Positions 24,419-32,215 of a stretch of 40,369 nt of DNA are shown piece by piece (the stretch's first letter is position 1; the number at the start of each line of letters is the position of its first letter). Under the pieces are notes generated by a model. That model was given only the letters and a program-made list of their open reading frames with translations. It made no database searches and was not told the DNA's origin. Source of the DNA: a virus; IMG/VR virus record IMGVR_UViG_3300009285_005041, positions 1-40,369 of that record. The stretch is one strand, 5' to 3'. The translations under genes were made by a program, and so were the position numbers.

Positions 24419-24793
24419 TTATGAAGTCGTTGTGGAACTTGTAGAAGTCGAGGTCGAGGTTGAGCTCGAAGTAGATGTCGACGTCGAGGTCGAGCTACTA
24501 GTTGAGGTCGAGCTACTAGTTGAAGTCGAGCTGCTTGTGGAGCTAGATGTAGAAGTAGTTGTTGCAAACTGCTCCAACAGCCTCTTCCAAGTCGCCGTAG
24601 TACCGCTTGTTGCAGTTTGAATATACAACCTGTTTTCCGTAGTCAGATAAGCAAGCTCTCCGCCACCCCACGTCACTGAATCCACATCGTTTGATGCGGC
24701 TCCGTAGTACGAAGCAGGCGTAGTATCAAGATTTGATACTATCTTTGCCCTTGCTCCCTGTGCATTTAAGTTGTCGAACTTTGTTACACCCAT
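24419..24793 (-). CDS. Small virion protein with C-terminal Thr/Ser tract
   Basis: 124 residues. Residues 1-77 are beta-rich and unrecognised (KIVSNLDTTPASYYGAA, GGELAYLTTENRLYIQTA). Residues 78-124 are Thr/Ser only. ATG 24793 has an AGGAGA SD, and a strong terminator lies between it and the capsid gene. Together with the tracts at 7-11 kb it shows the same tail module on four virion genes, here close to the capsid. A head fibre or decoration protein is the likely role. Confidence 0.55.
   Translation of the reverse strand: MGVTKFDNLNAQGARAKIVSNLDTTPASYYGAASNDVDSVTWGGGELAYLTTENRLYIQTATSGTTATWKRLLEQFATTTSTSSSTSSSTSTSSSTSTSSSTSTSTSTSSSTSTSTSTSSTTTS
24422..24562 (-). repeat. Thr/Ser-codon tract (47 codons)
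   Basis: Encodes the C-terminal 47 residues of the 124-residue protein; its reverse strand is also open as a Val/Glu-rich frame. Confidence 0.85.
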
Positions 24794-24813
24794 ATTCTCC
24801 TATCTACAAAAAA

Positions 24814-24854
24814 AGAGCGTCCTGCCGAGGCGTGGATAAGCCTCCAGACGCTCT
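24814..24854 (-). terminator. Rho-independent terminator after the capsid gene
   Basis: Arms AGAGCGTC (24814-24821) and GACGCTCT (24847-24854) are perfect complements, with an inner GAGGC/GCCTC stem. On the minus strand the hairpin is followed by a run of seven or more T. It lies between the major capsid gene stop (24890) and ATG 24793. Confidence 0.85.
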
Positions 24855-24889
24855 CCAGCAATCAAGTGCTTTCATGCTTCCTAAAACCC

Positions 24890-25807
24890 TTAGCTCGAAT
24901 AAGCAGCCCCGTCACCCTTTGAACCCCACACGCCTCTCCAGTCACTCCAGCCAACCGAGAATCTTGCCCTGACTTTATACAGCGCCGCATCTGCATCAAA
25001 GTTAAAGTCGCTCTTAAACTCCGGGCGCACTCTCCAGAAGTATTGCAACAGGTGATTAGCACTATCCATCAAAAACCACGCCGTTGTGGAGGTGATGTAT
25101 CTCCAAGCTAACACTCTAAAGATTCCCTCATAGACATTCACATCGTTATTTGCTGTTCCAGGTCGCAGCGAGGACTCGGCTAAGATTTGTGCAGTCTTTC
25201 GCAAGTCAACAGGAATTACTAAATCTTTGGCTTGTAGATTAACAATCTGACCCTTGTCATTCAAAATCTTTTCCAATGCCAAGCGCCCGGTTTCCAAGTT
25301 GTTTTCTGTCAAAGTAATGCCGGTTGAAGAAGCATTGGACTGCGCAGTACCCCCATCAGCTCTTGTGTGAGATGTAGAAGCAAGAGGCTTTCCATCCCCA
25401 TAGCTTGTCGCAGTTGTAGTAAATGCGTTATTTAAAACATTCGCCGATACAGTTTCAGTCGAGTAAACAACAGATTTTGCCAAAGCACGCGCCATTTTTG
25501 CAATGACGTTGTGCTGGTCATCTTCCATCAATTCCTGTGAAACTTTAAAGCCCTTTGTGTATTTCAGGTGAGTGTATGTGGTGCTATACATCTTCACCGG
25601 GTCTTCGTAGTCCAAAGCCCCAAGCTCTGATGTCTGAACAAGCTGACCGAAACCAGTGGTCGCAGAATCCTTCTCACTGTCCATACTAGACGTAAGAACA
25701 TTGAAAACCATCGGCATCATCTGCGGCTCTTCATCATAACGGTCAAAGAAGATCGCTCTTACTGCTGGGTCTAATTCTGCTTGAAAGTTTCCTCTTACTG
25801 CTGCCAT
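24890..25807 (-). CDS. Major capsid protein, Mu gpT-like (HK97 fold)
   Basis: 305 residues. The N-terminus MAAVRGNFQAELDPAVRAIF and later YTHLKYTKGFKVSQELMEDD fit the N-arm and E-loop region of Mu gpT-like capsids. GDGKPLASTSHTRADGG and GKGQIV-like NDKGQIVNLQAKDLVIP are further matches. The C-terminal pattern FKSDFNFDADAALYKVRARF followed by GWSDWRGVWGS is characteristic. It begins 6 nt after an AGTTATACT element and ends at a strong terminator, as expected for a highly expressed gene. It self-assembles the shell with the scaffold at 26437-27261. Confidence 0.8.
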   Translation of the reverse strand: MAAVRGNFQAELDPAVRAIFFDRYDEEPQMMPMVFNVLTSSMDSEKDSATTGFGQLVQTSELGALDYEDPVKMYSTTYTHLKYTKGFKVSQELMEDDQHNVIAKMARALAKSVVYSTETVSANVLNNAFTTTATSYGDGKPLASTSHTRADGGTAQSNASSTGITLTENNLETGRLALEKILNDKGQIVNLQAKDLVIPVDLRKTAQILAESSLRPGTANNDVNVYEGIFRVLAWRYITSTTAWFLMDSANHLLQYFWRVRPEFKSDFNFDADAALYKVRARFSVGWSDWRGVWGSKGDGAAYSS

Positions 25808-25813
25808 ATTTTC

Positions 25814-25822
25814 AGTATAACT
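25814..25822 (-). promoter_or_regulatory. AGTTATACT late-type promoter element of the capsid gene
   Basis: TATACT ends 6 nt before ATG 25807. It has no SD, although the capsid should be the most abundant protein. Confidence 0.65.
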
Positions 25823-25846
25823 TATTCCTCAATAAGCAATAACCCT

Positions 25847-26374
25847 TTATGCGGTTCTTGTTATCCCCACAGAACCAAATTGCGTCTCAACAATTCTAAA
25901 AAGCCCCTTTGAAGCGTCGCCATCCCCATCTGGATCGCGCGATACAAGCTGAACCTGCGCACTCCAGGTATCCGTTGCAGTAGCAACGTCAACATCGTTT
26001 TCATCGTTCGTATCAAAATACTCAAGCTCCATAGCTCTGGTTAAAGAAGCATCCGCGTCATTGTAAAAAAGATAGTGAGGAAGTGCTGGCATATAAGCCA
26101 CATTCTTCAAGGCTACAGTCTGATTATCGGAAGCCATTGTGTAAGTATCCGTTGTGCCGCTATCGGGATCAATCGCCAGACCATTAGTATCGACAACTTG
26201 TGCAATAACACCAGCAGCGCCCTCTGTAGCATCAACTACATCAGCAAAGCCAGATGTATTTATTCTGATAAGATCGCCAACTTGGAAAACTATGCTATTC
26301 TTGCCGACAGCATAAAGTAAAGTAGGTGCGTCTTTTGAACCGTCAATGTTTTTTCTGTAACGAAATCCTGCCAT
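25847..26374 (-). CDS. Candidate capsid decoration protein
   Basis: 175 residues between scaffold and capsid genes, where podo- and siphophages often encode decoration or stabilising proteins. It is beta-rich with a compact opening (SIVFQVGDLIRINTSGFADV) and acidic loops (VSRDPDGDGDASKG), resembling DUF2190-like/decoration barrels. AGAGGA lies about 8 nt before ATG 26374. Role inferred from position and composition. Confidence 0.55.
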   Translation of the reverse strand: MAGFRYRKNIDGSKDAPTLLYAVGKNSIVFQVGDLIRINTSGFADVVDATEGAAGVIAQVVDTNGLAIDPDSGTTDTYTMASDNQTVALKNVAYMPALPHYLFYNDADASLTRAMELEYFDTNDENDVDVATATDTWSAQVQLVSRDPDGDGDASKGLFRIVETQFGSVGITRTA

Positions 26375-26387
26375 AACAAAAATCCTC

Positions 26388-26413
26388 TGACATTCAGTAT
26401 AATATGAATGTCA
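26388..26413. promoter_or_regulatory. Perfect 9-bp dyad with a TATACT inside
   Basis: Arms TGACATTCA (26388-26396) and TGAATGTCA (26405-26413), spacer 8 bp. The minus strand contains TATTATACT across the dyad centre, a variant of the late element, 21 nt before ATG 26374. It may be an mRNA hairpin after the scaffold gene or an operator over a promoter. Confidence 0.5.
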
Positions 26414-26436
26414 ACACACGACAAGACTTCTACAGA

Positions 26437-27261
26437 TCAGTTTTTCTTGGAGGCTTTCTCCGCGGGCGGTATTCTCTCACCCTCATTATCCCTATTAGCC
26501 CAGACCTTTTTCACCTTCTCGATATCAATGCCCATTCTCTTTGCAATATCCGACTGTTTTTGTGACAGCTTGCCTTTACTTTCCTCCTCATTCAACGAAC
26601 CGCTACTCATGGATGGCATCATGCCGTAAGCATTATTCCTGGCTTCTACAAATCCCTCCAATTTGCCCTCCTCGCGCAATTTATTCGCCTTTATTGCCAA
26701 GTAAGCGCGTTCCAGATTTCTCTCAAGAGAAGAAAGAGGCATAGTCTTAACAGACTGACCGAATTCTCTGAAAAACACCTCCACATCCTGCCAGGTCTTC
26801 TTCCTTTCCTCCCTGTCCATGGAAATAATGCCGTGTCTATCTTCAAAATCCTGAAAAACACGATCTCTATTATATGATGCGACATCATCTACCACTGGAT
26901 CAGGTTTTGCAGACGCACTTTGAGCGCCTCCAGATAAATTGTCCTTGTTCTGGTCTTGTTTTTGTTGCTGATTAGCTGCGCCTCCCGCATCGGAAGCTCC
27001 ATATTGCTTTTTAAGGGTATCCTGAAACCTTTTTGCAAGGTCAGGATCGCCTGCAACCGTGTTGATAACGATTGACGAGCCTTGAACAAAGTCGTTGAGC
27101 TGCTCATACTGCTCCCCCATTGAACCGATCTTCTTTTGTGCATCAGAAAGCTCCTTTTTTAGCTTCTCAACCTCGGTTTTAGGGTCGAAATCTCCACCTT
27201 TACCTTCTTGGGAATTTGCATCTCCGCCTTGGGAGCCGTTTTTGTTTAAATCTTCCGTCAT
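26437..27261 (-). CDS. Capsid scaffolding protein
   Basis: 274 residues from ATG 27261, which follows AAGGAGG by 4 nt; the frame upstream adds ten residues without SD. The protein is highly charged and helical (EVEKLKKELSDAQKKIGS at about 40-57), Gln/Gly/Asp-rich, with no aromatic core, and ends in a basic stretch (AEKASKKN). This composition and the position directly before the capsid genes are typical of scaffold proteins, which guide shell assembly and then leave. A helix-turn-helix-like basic C-terminus (DIAKRMGIDIEKVKKVWANR) may bind the shell. Confidence 0.65.
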   Translation of the reverse strand: MTEDLNKNGSQGGDANSQEGKGGDFDPKTEVEKLKKELSDAQKKIGSMGEQYEQLNDFVQGSSIVINTVAGDPDLAKRFQDTLKKQYGASDAGGAANQQQKQDQNKDNLSGGAQSASAKPDPVVDDVASYNRDRVFQDFEDRHGIISMDREERKKTWQDVEVFFREFGQSVKTMPLSSLERNLERAYLAIKANKLREEGKLEGFVEARNNAYGMMPSMSSGSLNEEESKGKLSQKQSDIAKRMGIDIEKVKKVWANRDNEGERIPPAEKASKKN

Positions 27262-27312
27262 TTGCCTCCTTCGGATGCTGATTTCCAGCACTCCCCGAAA
27301 TTTATACTAGAA

Positions 27313-27328
27313 CTATACCATAGTATAG
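27313..27328 (-). promoter_or_regulatory. Palindrome carrying an extended -10 (TGCTATACT)
   Basis: CTATAC-CATA-GTATAG on the plus strand. Its minus strand reads TGCTATACT, an extended -10, about 61 nt before ATG 27261. It would give the scaffold gene a leader with its SD, in contrast to the near-leaderless elements. Confidence 0.4.
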
Positions 27329-27335
27329 CACGAAA

Positions 27336-27476
27336 CTACCTCTTTCTCATTCTTTTAGGCCTTTTACCAGAAGCAATCAAGCCAAAAAGACCTCTCTGTT
27401 TCTTTGTCAGCTTCCTGCCGCGCACCTTCTCCTCACCCAGCATCTTTCTAGCCTTATATTTCGACAGTTTCGCCAT
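27336..27476 (-). CDS. Small very basic protein (46 aa)
   Basis: 46 residues: MAKLSKYKARKMLGEEKVRG, then KLTKKQRGLFGLIASGKRPK, ending RMRKR. About a third are Lys/Arg. The 'KLTKKQRGLFGLIASGK' segment is familiar from tiny phage head-region proteins. It starts 1 nt after the transglycosylase stop and is followed by the scaffold gene. Function unknown; possible DNA or capsid interaction. Confidence 0.65.
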   Translation of the reverse strand: MAKLSKYKARKMLGEEKVRGRKLTKKQRGLFGLIASGKRPKRMRKR

Positions 27477-27477
27477 T

Positions 27478-28170
27478 TTAGAATTGACCTACTCTTCTTA
27501 ACACCTCCTCGGCATAATCTTTACCAAGACCGCCTTCGGTAAATCCCGTTGACCCAGCATTATATGAGGCCAAAGCACTAAAAATATCACCGCCGTACTT
27601 TTCCATTAAACCACTCAATATCCTTGCCGCCTCCTGTATCGCAAAATTCGGATCGGATTGGAGAGCCGCAGCATACACAGCTTCGTTTGGAAATCCAGCC
27701 TCTCGAAAGAAATACTCCGGGGTTATCTGGGTAATGCCAACCTCTCCACTTGGTCCTACTGCCTCGGATGTCTCAAAGCCAGTACCACCTGTTTCCTGTG
27801 CTATCAAGGACGCCAAAATATTCGGATCAATATTAGCATATTGTTGGGCCGCAGAAATCGTTGGTGTTACAAGGTTTTGCGGCAGATTGGGACGATCCTC
27901 CGTAACAAACCTGGAAATTAGATCGGAAACGCTCCCGGAAGGGGTGCCGACAGCCTCAACAGATGAGTCAAAAACCCCCTGCGGGAGCTCATAAGGATTA
28001 GAGATAGGAGTTTGTACCACCGGACGAAGAAAATCCTGCACTCTTGGCATACCAAAAGACGTACTTTCCGTTGTTGTAGGAAGCCCAGGCCCACCACTTA
28101 TAGTTGTTGTACCCCCAATATTTCTTGCGAACTCGGCAAGTTTATCTAAAAAGCTACCGAAAACAGCCAT
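27478..28170 (-). CDS. Lytic transglycosylase (SLT fold)
   Basis: 230 residues. Residues 1-100 are low-complexity and virion-anchor-like. The catalytic domain covers about 105-225. Catalytic Glu126 is in ILASLIAQETGGTG, the conserved G-x-x-G-x-x-Q-x-x-P is GEVGITQITP (142-151), and the AYNAG-type motif is ALASYNAGSTG (199-209). These are the marks of SLT family 1 enzymes, which cleave peptidoglycan glycan strands to 1,6-anhydro products. Position between portal and scaffold suggests a virion-associated enzyme that opens the cell wall during entry. It begins 10 nt after an AGTTATACT element. Confidence 0.8.
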   Translation of the reverse strand: MAVFGSFLDKLAEFARNIGGTTTISGGPGLPTTTESTSFGMPRVQDFLRPVVQTPISNPYELPQGVFDSSVEAVGTPSGSVSDLISRFVTEDRPNLPQNLVTPTISAAQQYANIDPNILASLIAQETGGTGFETSEAVGPSGEVGITQITPEYFFREAGFPNEAVYAAALQSDPNFAIQEAARILSGLMEKYGGDIFSALASYNAGSTGFTEGGLGKDYAEEVLRRVGQF

Positions 28171-28180
28171 ATATACAATA

Positions 28181-28189
28181 AGTATAACT
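28181..28189 (-). promoter_or_regulatory. AGTTATACT late-type promoter element
   Basis: Between the 102-residue gene and the transglycosylase. TATACT ends 10 nt before ATG 28170. Confidence 0.6.
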
Positions 28190-28196
28190 GAAAGTA

Positions 28197-28505
28197 TTAA
28201 ACCTTGGTCTTTTTGAGTTTCTGTGTACGTTTCTCTTCACGCTCCTTACGTGTTCCGGCCTCCTCGACCATTCTCATCAAAACCCGTATGCCAAGCGCCT
28301 GACCGGTAAGTTCAGTGTGTTTAACAATAAAATTGGCATCCGACTGTAAAAGCTTAAAAGATATCTTTCTTAGATTATCAATATATCTATTAGCAAATCT
28401 CTTTAGAATTGCCCACTCAACGCTGTCTTTAAGATTCTCAAGAATCTCAAGCTCTTGCAACGTAGTTCTGACTTTTTGCGGACGATCAATGTCTTTCTTT
28501 ATCAT
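28197..28505 (-). CDS. Small helical protein, unknown
   Basis: 102 residues, unrecognised. Charged and helical throughout (TLQELEILENLKDSVEWAIL, ANRYIDNLRKISFKLLQS), ending in a Lys-rich run (KRTQKLKKTKV). It starts 7 nt after the portal gene and has no promoter element, so it is probably co-expressed with the portal. Head-completion or packaging accessory is plausible. Confidence 0.5.
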   Translation of the reverse strand: MIKKDIDRPQKVRTTLQELEILENLKDSVEWAILKRFANRYIDNLRKISFKLLQSDANFIVKHTELTGQALGIRVLMRMVEEAGTRKEREEKRTQKLKKTKV

Positions 28506-28512
28506 ATAAATT

Positions 28513-30687
28513 TCACATCATGCCGGTGGGCAAACCCTCCGCCCCCATCATCATATCTGGCCTTGTAGCCTTTGCAACCCCACCCATTATACCAGCTTGA
28601 GTGCCGGGCGGCATACCAGGCTGCGCCTGGTTCTGCCCGCTTGGACCAGCCGGAGCCAGAGGCATTTGTCCCTGCGCCGAAGCAGCACTTCCCTCCCTAA
28701 GCTTTATCGCCTCGTCCTCTGTCCTAACATGCCTGATAAAATTCTCCATTATTCCAAGGTTTGTTCCTGCTGTTTGTTGGAATGCCGGGGACTTCATAAA
28801 CGCCAAATGCACTTCAAGGTGCGGTCTGGTTGCAAATGCAGTACCAGGTACAGGTTGACCCTGCATCAAAAGCTCGTTTTCACGGTTTGCCAACTCCAGA
28901 AGCTTGGTCTGGTCTATTGCGCCCTCCGGCACATTCGACTGCTGTGCGGATTCCTTCTTAAATGTTTCGGGGTCGTGGTCGTGTGACTCCATAAGAATGT
29001 CAGCCACCTTACCAAGATCGTAGTATCCCGATTGAATGGCTGCCATGATAACCGGATTTTGAACAAGCTCGTTTGTCCTTTGTTGCAAAAGAGGCTTTGA
29101 TACCGGAAGAGTTGGCTCTCCTCTTAATCTATAATCAAATCCGCCATATAGGGGCGTAATCTTGTCAGGGGTTACTTCAAAGAAGTGCTCCCCCTTTTCC
29201 TGTCTCTCCACAAGGCTCCCATCCCTACCAGTTAGCAACGCTACGTCTGTCGTACGTATAGTTCTATACCTTTGTATTCTATTCTCCCCAACAATCTGCT
29301 CGACTTTCGGCGCCGAATAAAACTGAACAATGTTTGGCACCCTAAGCCTTACAATGTCAGTTACAAGCTCCCTTGATAAAAGCCATATTTTCAACCGCAA
29401 CGAACGCTGCGTAGCCTCTTTAAATATCGCCGCCTCTGTAGCCGTTGATGCGGCTTGAGGCGCCTCAATGCCCGTGACCTCTCTACCATCCTGCTTTAAG
29501 AGCTCCTCTTCCCGATAAGACGAGGGATTTACATCCCTGTACTCAAGCGGTTTAATCGAGGTCTGGGGATCGTCAACATACAAGAACCTGCTAGGCGCAA
29601 CAATTGCCTCGTCCTCATCAAGATTCTCCCTGTTTGAAACCAAAAACATCTTCCAAATATCAAGGTGTTGTCTATCAAGCCTCATCCTTCTAATAGTGGT
29701 TAGTTCATCCTGTATTGATTCAAGAAGTGTCGGCTCGCCCCTTGCATAAAACTGATTGATACGCGGTACATCGGAGCCCTTGGCAAAAGGCAACTGCTTA
29801 TGATTAAAGGGATTTGGCCCGTCTCTCATAACAACGTCATTTGCGACCACAATAAGCTTATCCGGCCTTCTTCCCCAGTAAAACAAGACTTCTACCTGAT
29901 TTTCATAATCCATTCCCTGTGGCGGCGCGTAAAACTGCCAGTAATTCAAATCCCCGCCAGGTTTAACGTACTGACTGGCCCCAAACTGGTCAAAAACGGT
30001 CCCTTTAAAGGTCTCCATGAACGTATCGTAGTTCATAATGTAGCGTCTGATAGCATCGTTTGCTTTGTATCTGCCCCTATTTATAGTTCTGGCACTGGGG
30101 TCAACAAAAAAGTCAAAAAGCGGTACAGTTTCACCGTAAACATCGTCATAATCAAAGATTTCCTTTTTAACAAATTCCTCTTTCCCCGTCTCGAAATTGA
30201 GCTTTTTCATCACCCTGACGGCTCTTTTATCCTGCCAGTAATCCTCCTGCCAGATGGTATCTCCCAAGACCAAGGCTTGCTTTATTGCGGCATAAAGCTC
30301 CAAATCCCCTCCTGCTACATCCCAAGTGTACTCAATCAAGTGATTCATCAACTTCGCTTTATCTCTATCCTCGGCACCTCTTGGCAACACCATCGGCATA
30401 AGCGTCTGATCCACAATCTCGGCTAACGCACGCTCAACAACCGTTGTGGTGAAAGGAGGAACAATATTTGACTGCCAGTCATCATCCGATTGAGAAGGTC
30501 TCCAAGCCTCATACCTTCGCATAGCCCCGTTCCACTTCTCCTCAACCGAAACTCCGTCAATTCCGACTCTTCCGGCCTTCATATAGGAATAGCGCTGATA
30601 AACATTCTGCCTGTCTTCCTGTAGTTTATCCTCTGGATTGTATTGCGAATTTATTTTAGCGTCGCTATTGTTTCTAAATTCCAGCAT
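28513..30687 (-). CDS. Portal protein (P22/T7-like size)
   Basis: 724 residues. It has the start of portal proteins of short-tailed phages: a charged N-terminal region, then RYEAWRPSQSDDDWQSNIVP and FTTTVVERALAEIVDQTLMP (clip and stem side). Later NFETGKEEFVKKEIFDYDDV precedes WYGRRP-like YWGRRPDKLIVVAND. The long C-terminal part is Gln/Pro/Gly/Met-rich (PLAPAGPSGQNQAQPGMPPG). Portals form the dodecameric DNA gate at one capsid vertex. The gene is 32 nt after TerL and 7 nt after an AGTTATAAT element. Family named from pattern and order. Confidence 0.75.
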   Translation of the reverse strand: MLEFRNNSDAKINSQYNPEDKLQEDRQNVYQRYSYMKAGRVGIDGVSVEEKWNGAMRRYEAWRPSQSDDDWQSNIVPPFTTTVVERALAEIVDQTLMPMVLPRGAEDRDKAKLMNHLIEYTWDVAGGDLELYAAIKQALVLGDTIWQEDYWQDKRAVRVMKKLNFETGKEEFVKKEIFDYDDVYGETVPLFDFFVDPSARTINRGRYKANDAIRRYIMNYDTFMETFKGTVFDQFGASQYVKPGGDLNYWQFYAPPQGMDYENQVEVLFYWGRRPDKLIVVANDVVMRDGPNPFNHKQLPFAKGSDVPRINQFYARGEPTLLESIQDELTTIRRMRLDRQHLDIWKMFLVSNRENLDEDEAIVAPSRFLYVDDPQTSIKPLEYRDVNPSSYREEELLKQDGREVTGIEAPQAASTATEAAIFKEATQRSLRLKIWLLSRELVTDIVRLRVPNIVQFYSAPKVEQIVGENRIQRYRTIRTTDVALLTGRDGSLVERQEKGEHFFEVTPDKITPLYGGFDYRLRGEPTLPVSKPLLQQRTNELVQNPVIMAAIQSGYYDLGKVADILMESHDHDPETFKKESAQQSNVPEGAIDQTKLLELANRENELLMQGQPVPGTAFATRPHLEVHLAFMKSPAFQQTAGTNLGIMENFIRHVRTEDEAIKLREGSAASAQGQMPLAPAGPSGQNQAQPGMPPGTQAGIMGGVAKATRPDMMMGAEGLPTGMM

Positions 30688-30694
30688 CGTAGTA

Positions 30695-30703
30695 ATTATA
30701 ACT
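30695..30703 (-). promoter_or_regulatory. AGTTATAAT late-type promoter element of the portal gene
   Basis: In the 31-nt gap between TerL and portal. TATAAT ends 7 nt before ATG 30687. Confidence 0.65.
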
Positions 30704-30718
30704 CATACAACTAGCAAA

Positions 30719-32215
30719 TTAGGCCGGGTATCTTGCGCCCGCCCTTATGCGTACCCGCTCCGTCTTTACCCTCGGAGGGTTCGCAAGCTCTAACATTGAT
30801 GCCAAGGCATCAATCAAGTCGTCATTTCTTCCCCTCGGAAATCGTCTTAGCTCGTCTTCAAGAAGTGACATTAGAGACGCCTGTTTGTTGTGAAATACCT
30901 GACCGGTCTCGTACCTTGGCTGCAACCCCCTTATACGCTCATCTTTTGTGACTTCGGCATGCTTTAGGTCTTTTATCGGTAAAGACTTGTTCCTTCGCTT
31001 CATCTCCTCATAAGCAAAGAACTGCAGTGTCCTTTGAAACGCCGTAGTCTCGATCCCGATTGATACGGGATGGTGCTTGTCGTCCCAATAAAATATCTGG
31101 TCTAAAAGCCTCTTGGGGTCGACCTTATCCCTCCATAAATCCAAAATATACCACACGTTGTTCTTGTCTACTCCAATACAAACCATCGCCGAATAATCCG
31201 CCTCTTTGCGTTCAGACAGCGCCGGATCAACCGCAATGAATTTATTTAACGGCAGTCCTCTAATGTCAGTTGGATCATAATAAATAAAGTCTGATTTGAA
31301 AACGGCGTCATCCAAAGGTACGGGATCAAGCAAGTATTGGGCTGCAAAGTGTCCGGAACCCTGCTGCTTTCTTAACATTTCAAGCTGCTCCCAGCCAAGC
31401 CTGGGCTCAAACAGCAATTCTCCAGTTCCCCAATCCCCTTCAAAAGCGGGCATTCTCATAACCTCAAAGTTATCAAGATATCCTCCCAGCTTGTCCTGGA
31501 TTCTCGCATAAAGGTCGTCCTGGTGCCAGGTAGTGCCGATCACAATAACCTCTTTATGCCCGAATTTGTTCCTGTCAACCAAATCTAGCGTGTCCTTGTA
31601 GAAATTGACAACCCCCTCAATCCTATCCCGCGTCCTGATGTTATCCCTGTTTACCAAATCGTCCAGTATCGCAACGTCAAAGTGCTTTCCCGTGTAGTTT
31701 GATTCCAGACCCAACGCCGTTACCGTGGGCTCCTTTGTCCGATAAGATATGGGATGGGCTACAGCTATCTGATCCTCCCTCCACATCGTTGATCCAGTCG
31801 CTAGATCTCCAAAGAACCTCTTAAACTGATCGTTTTTCTCCAAATGATCTTTTACCTGGGATAGAAACCCCACAGACATGGGATACGTTGCGTTGGCAAT
31901 CAAAACCCTAATAGAAGGATCCTGGGCTATTCTCCAAAGCGTATATCCTACCGTCACAATGGAGGATTTGAAAGTGCCCCTTGGAAGCAACAACAATAGT
32001 TGCTTCTTCTTGACGTTGTTGACGATAAAGTCACAAATCTTCCTGTGCAGTCTCTCGTAAATGTCCGGCCAGCCCAAAACCTTCTCGTTAAATTCATAAA
32101 ATTTCTGGCTGTAATACTTCTTACCCACCTCCCGATGGAGCGCATCGACCTCTTCATACTTTTTGATAAGCTCCCGCCTAAGTACGACTTCGCTTACCTT
32201 CTTCTCATCCGTCAT
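30719..32215 (-). CDS. terL: Terminase large subunit
   Basis: 498 residues. ATPase half: Walker A-like LPRGTFKSS (77-85), Walker B VAILDDL (181-187) and the coupling motif VIGTTWHQDDL (225-235). Nuclease half (RNase H fold): Asp330 in FIAVDPALSE, Glu389 in SIGIETTAFQ and the Asp pair plus Asp in GRNDDLIDALASM (about 462-474). All key sites look intact. TerL cuts concatemeric DNA and drives it through the portal. The start overlaps the preceding stop (ATGA). It is separated from TerS by four small genes, an unusual but not unknown arrangement. Confidence 0.9.
   Translation of the reverse strand: MTDEKKVSEVVLRRELIKKYEEVDALHREVGKKYYSQKFYEFNEKVLGWPDIYERLHRKICDFIVNNVKKKQLLLLLPRGTFKSSIVTVGYTLWRIAQDPSIRVLIANATYPMSVGFLSQVKDHLEKNDQFKRFFGDLATGSTMWREDQIAVAHPISYRTKEPTVTALGLESNYTGKHFDVAILDDLVNRDNIRTRDRIEGVVNFYKDTLDLVDRNKFGHKEVIVIGTTWHQDDLYARIQDKLGGYLDNFEVMRMPAFEGDWGTGELLFEPRLGWEQLEMLRKQQGSGHFAAQYLLDPVPLDDAVFKSDFIYYDPTDIRGLPLNKFIAVDPALSERKEADYSAMVCIGVDKNNVWYILDLWRDKVDPKRLLDQIFYWDDKHHPVSIGIETTAFQRTLQFFAYEEMKRRNKSLPIKDLKHAEVTKDERIRGLQPRYETGQVFHNKQASLMSLLEDELRRFPRGRNDDLIDALASMLELANPPRVKTERVRIRAGARYPA

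Noticed and set aside
24822-24898. 23-codon ORF across the capsid terminator
   Set aside because: It is made of the terminator hairpin itself; not considered a gene.
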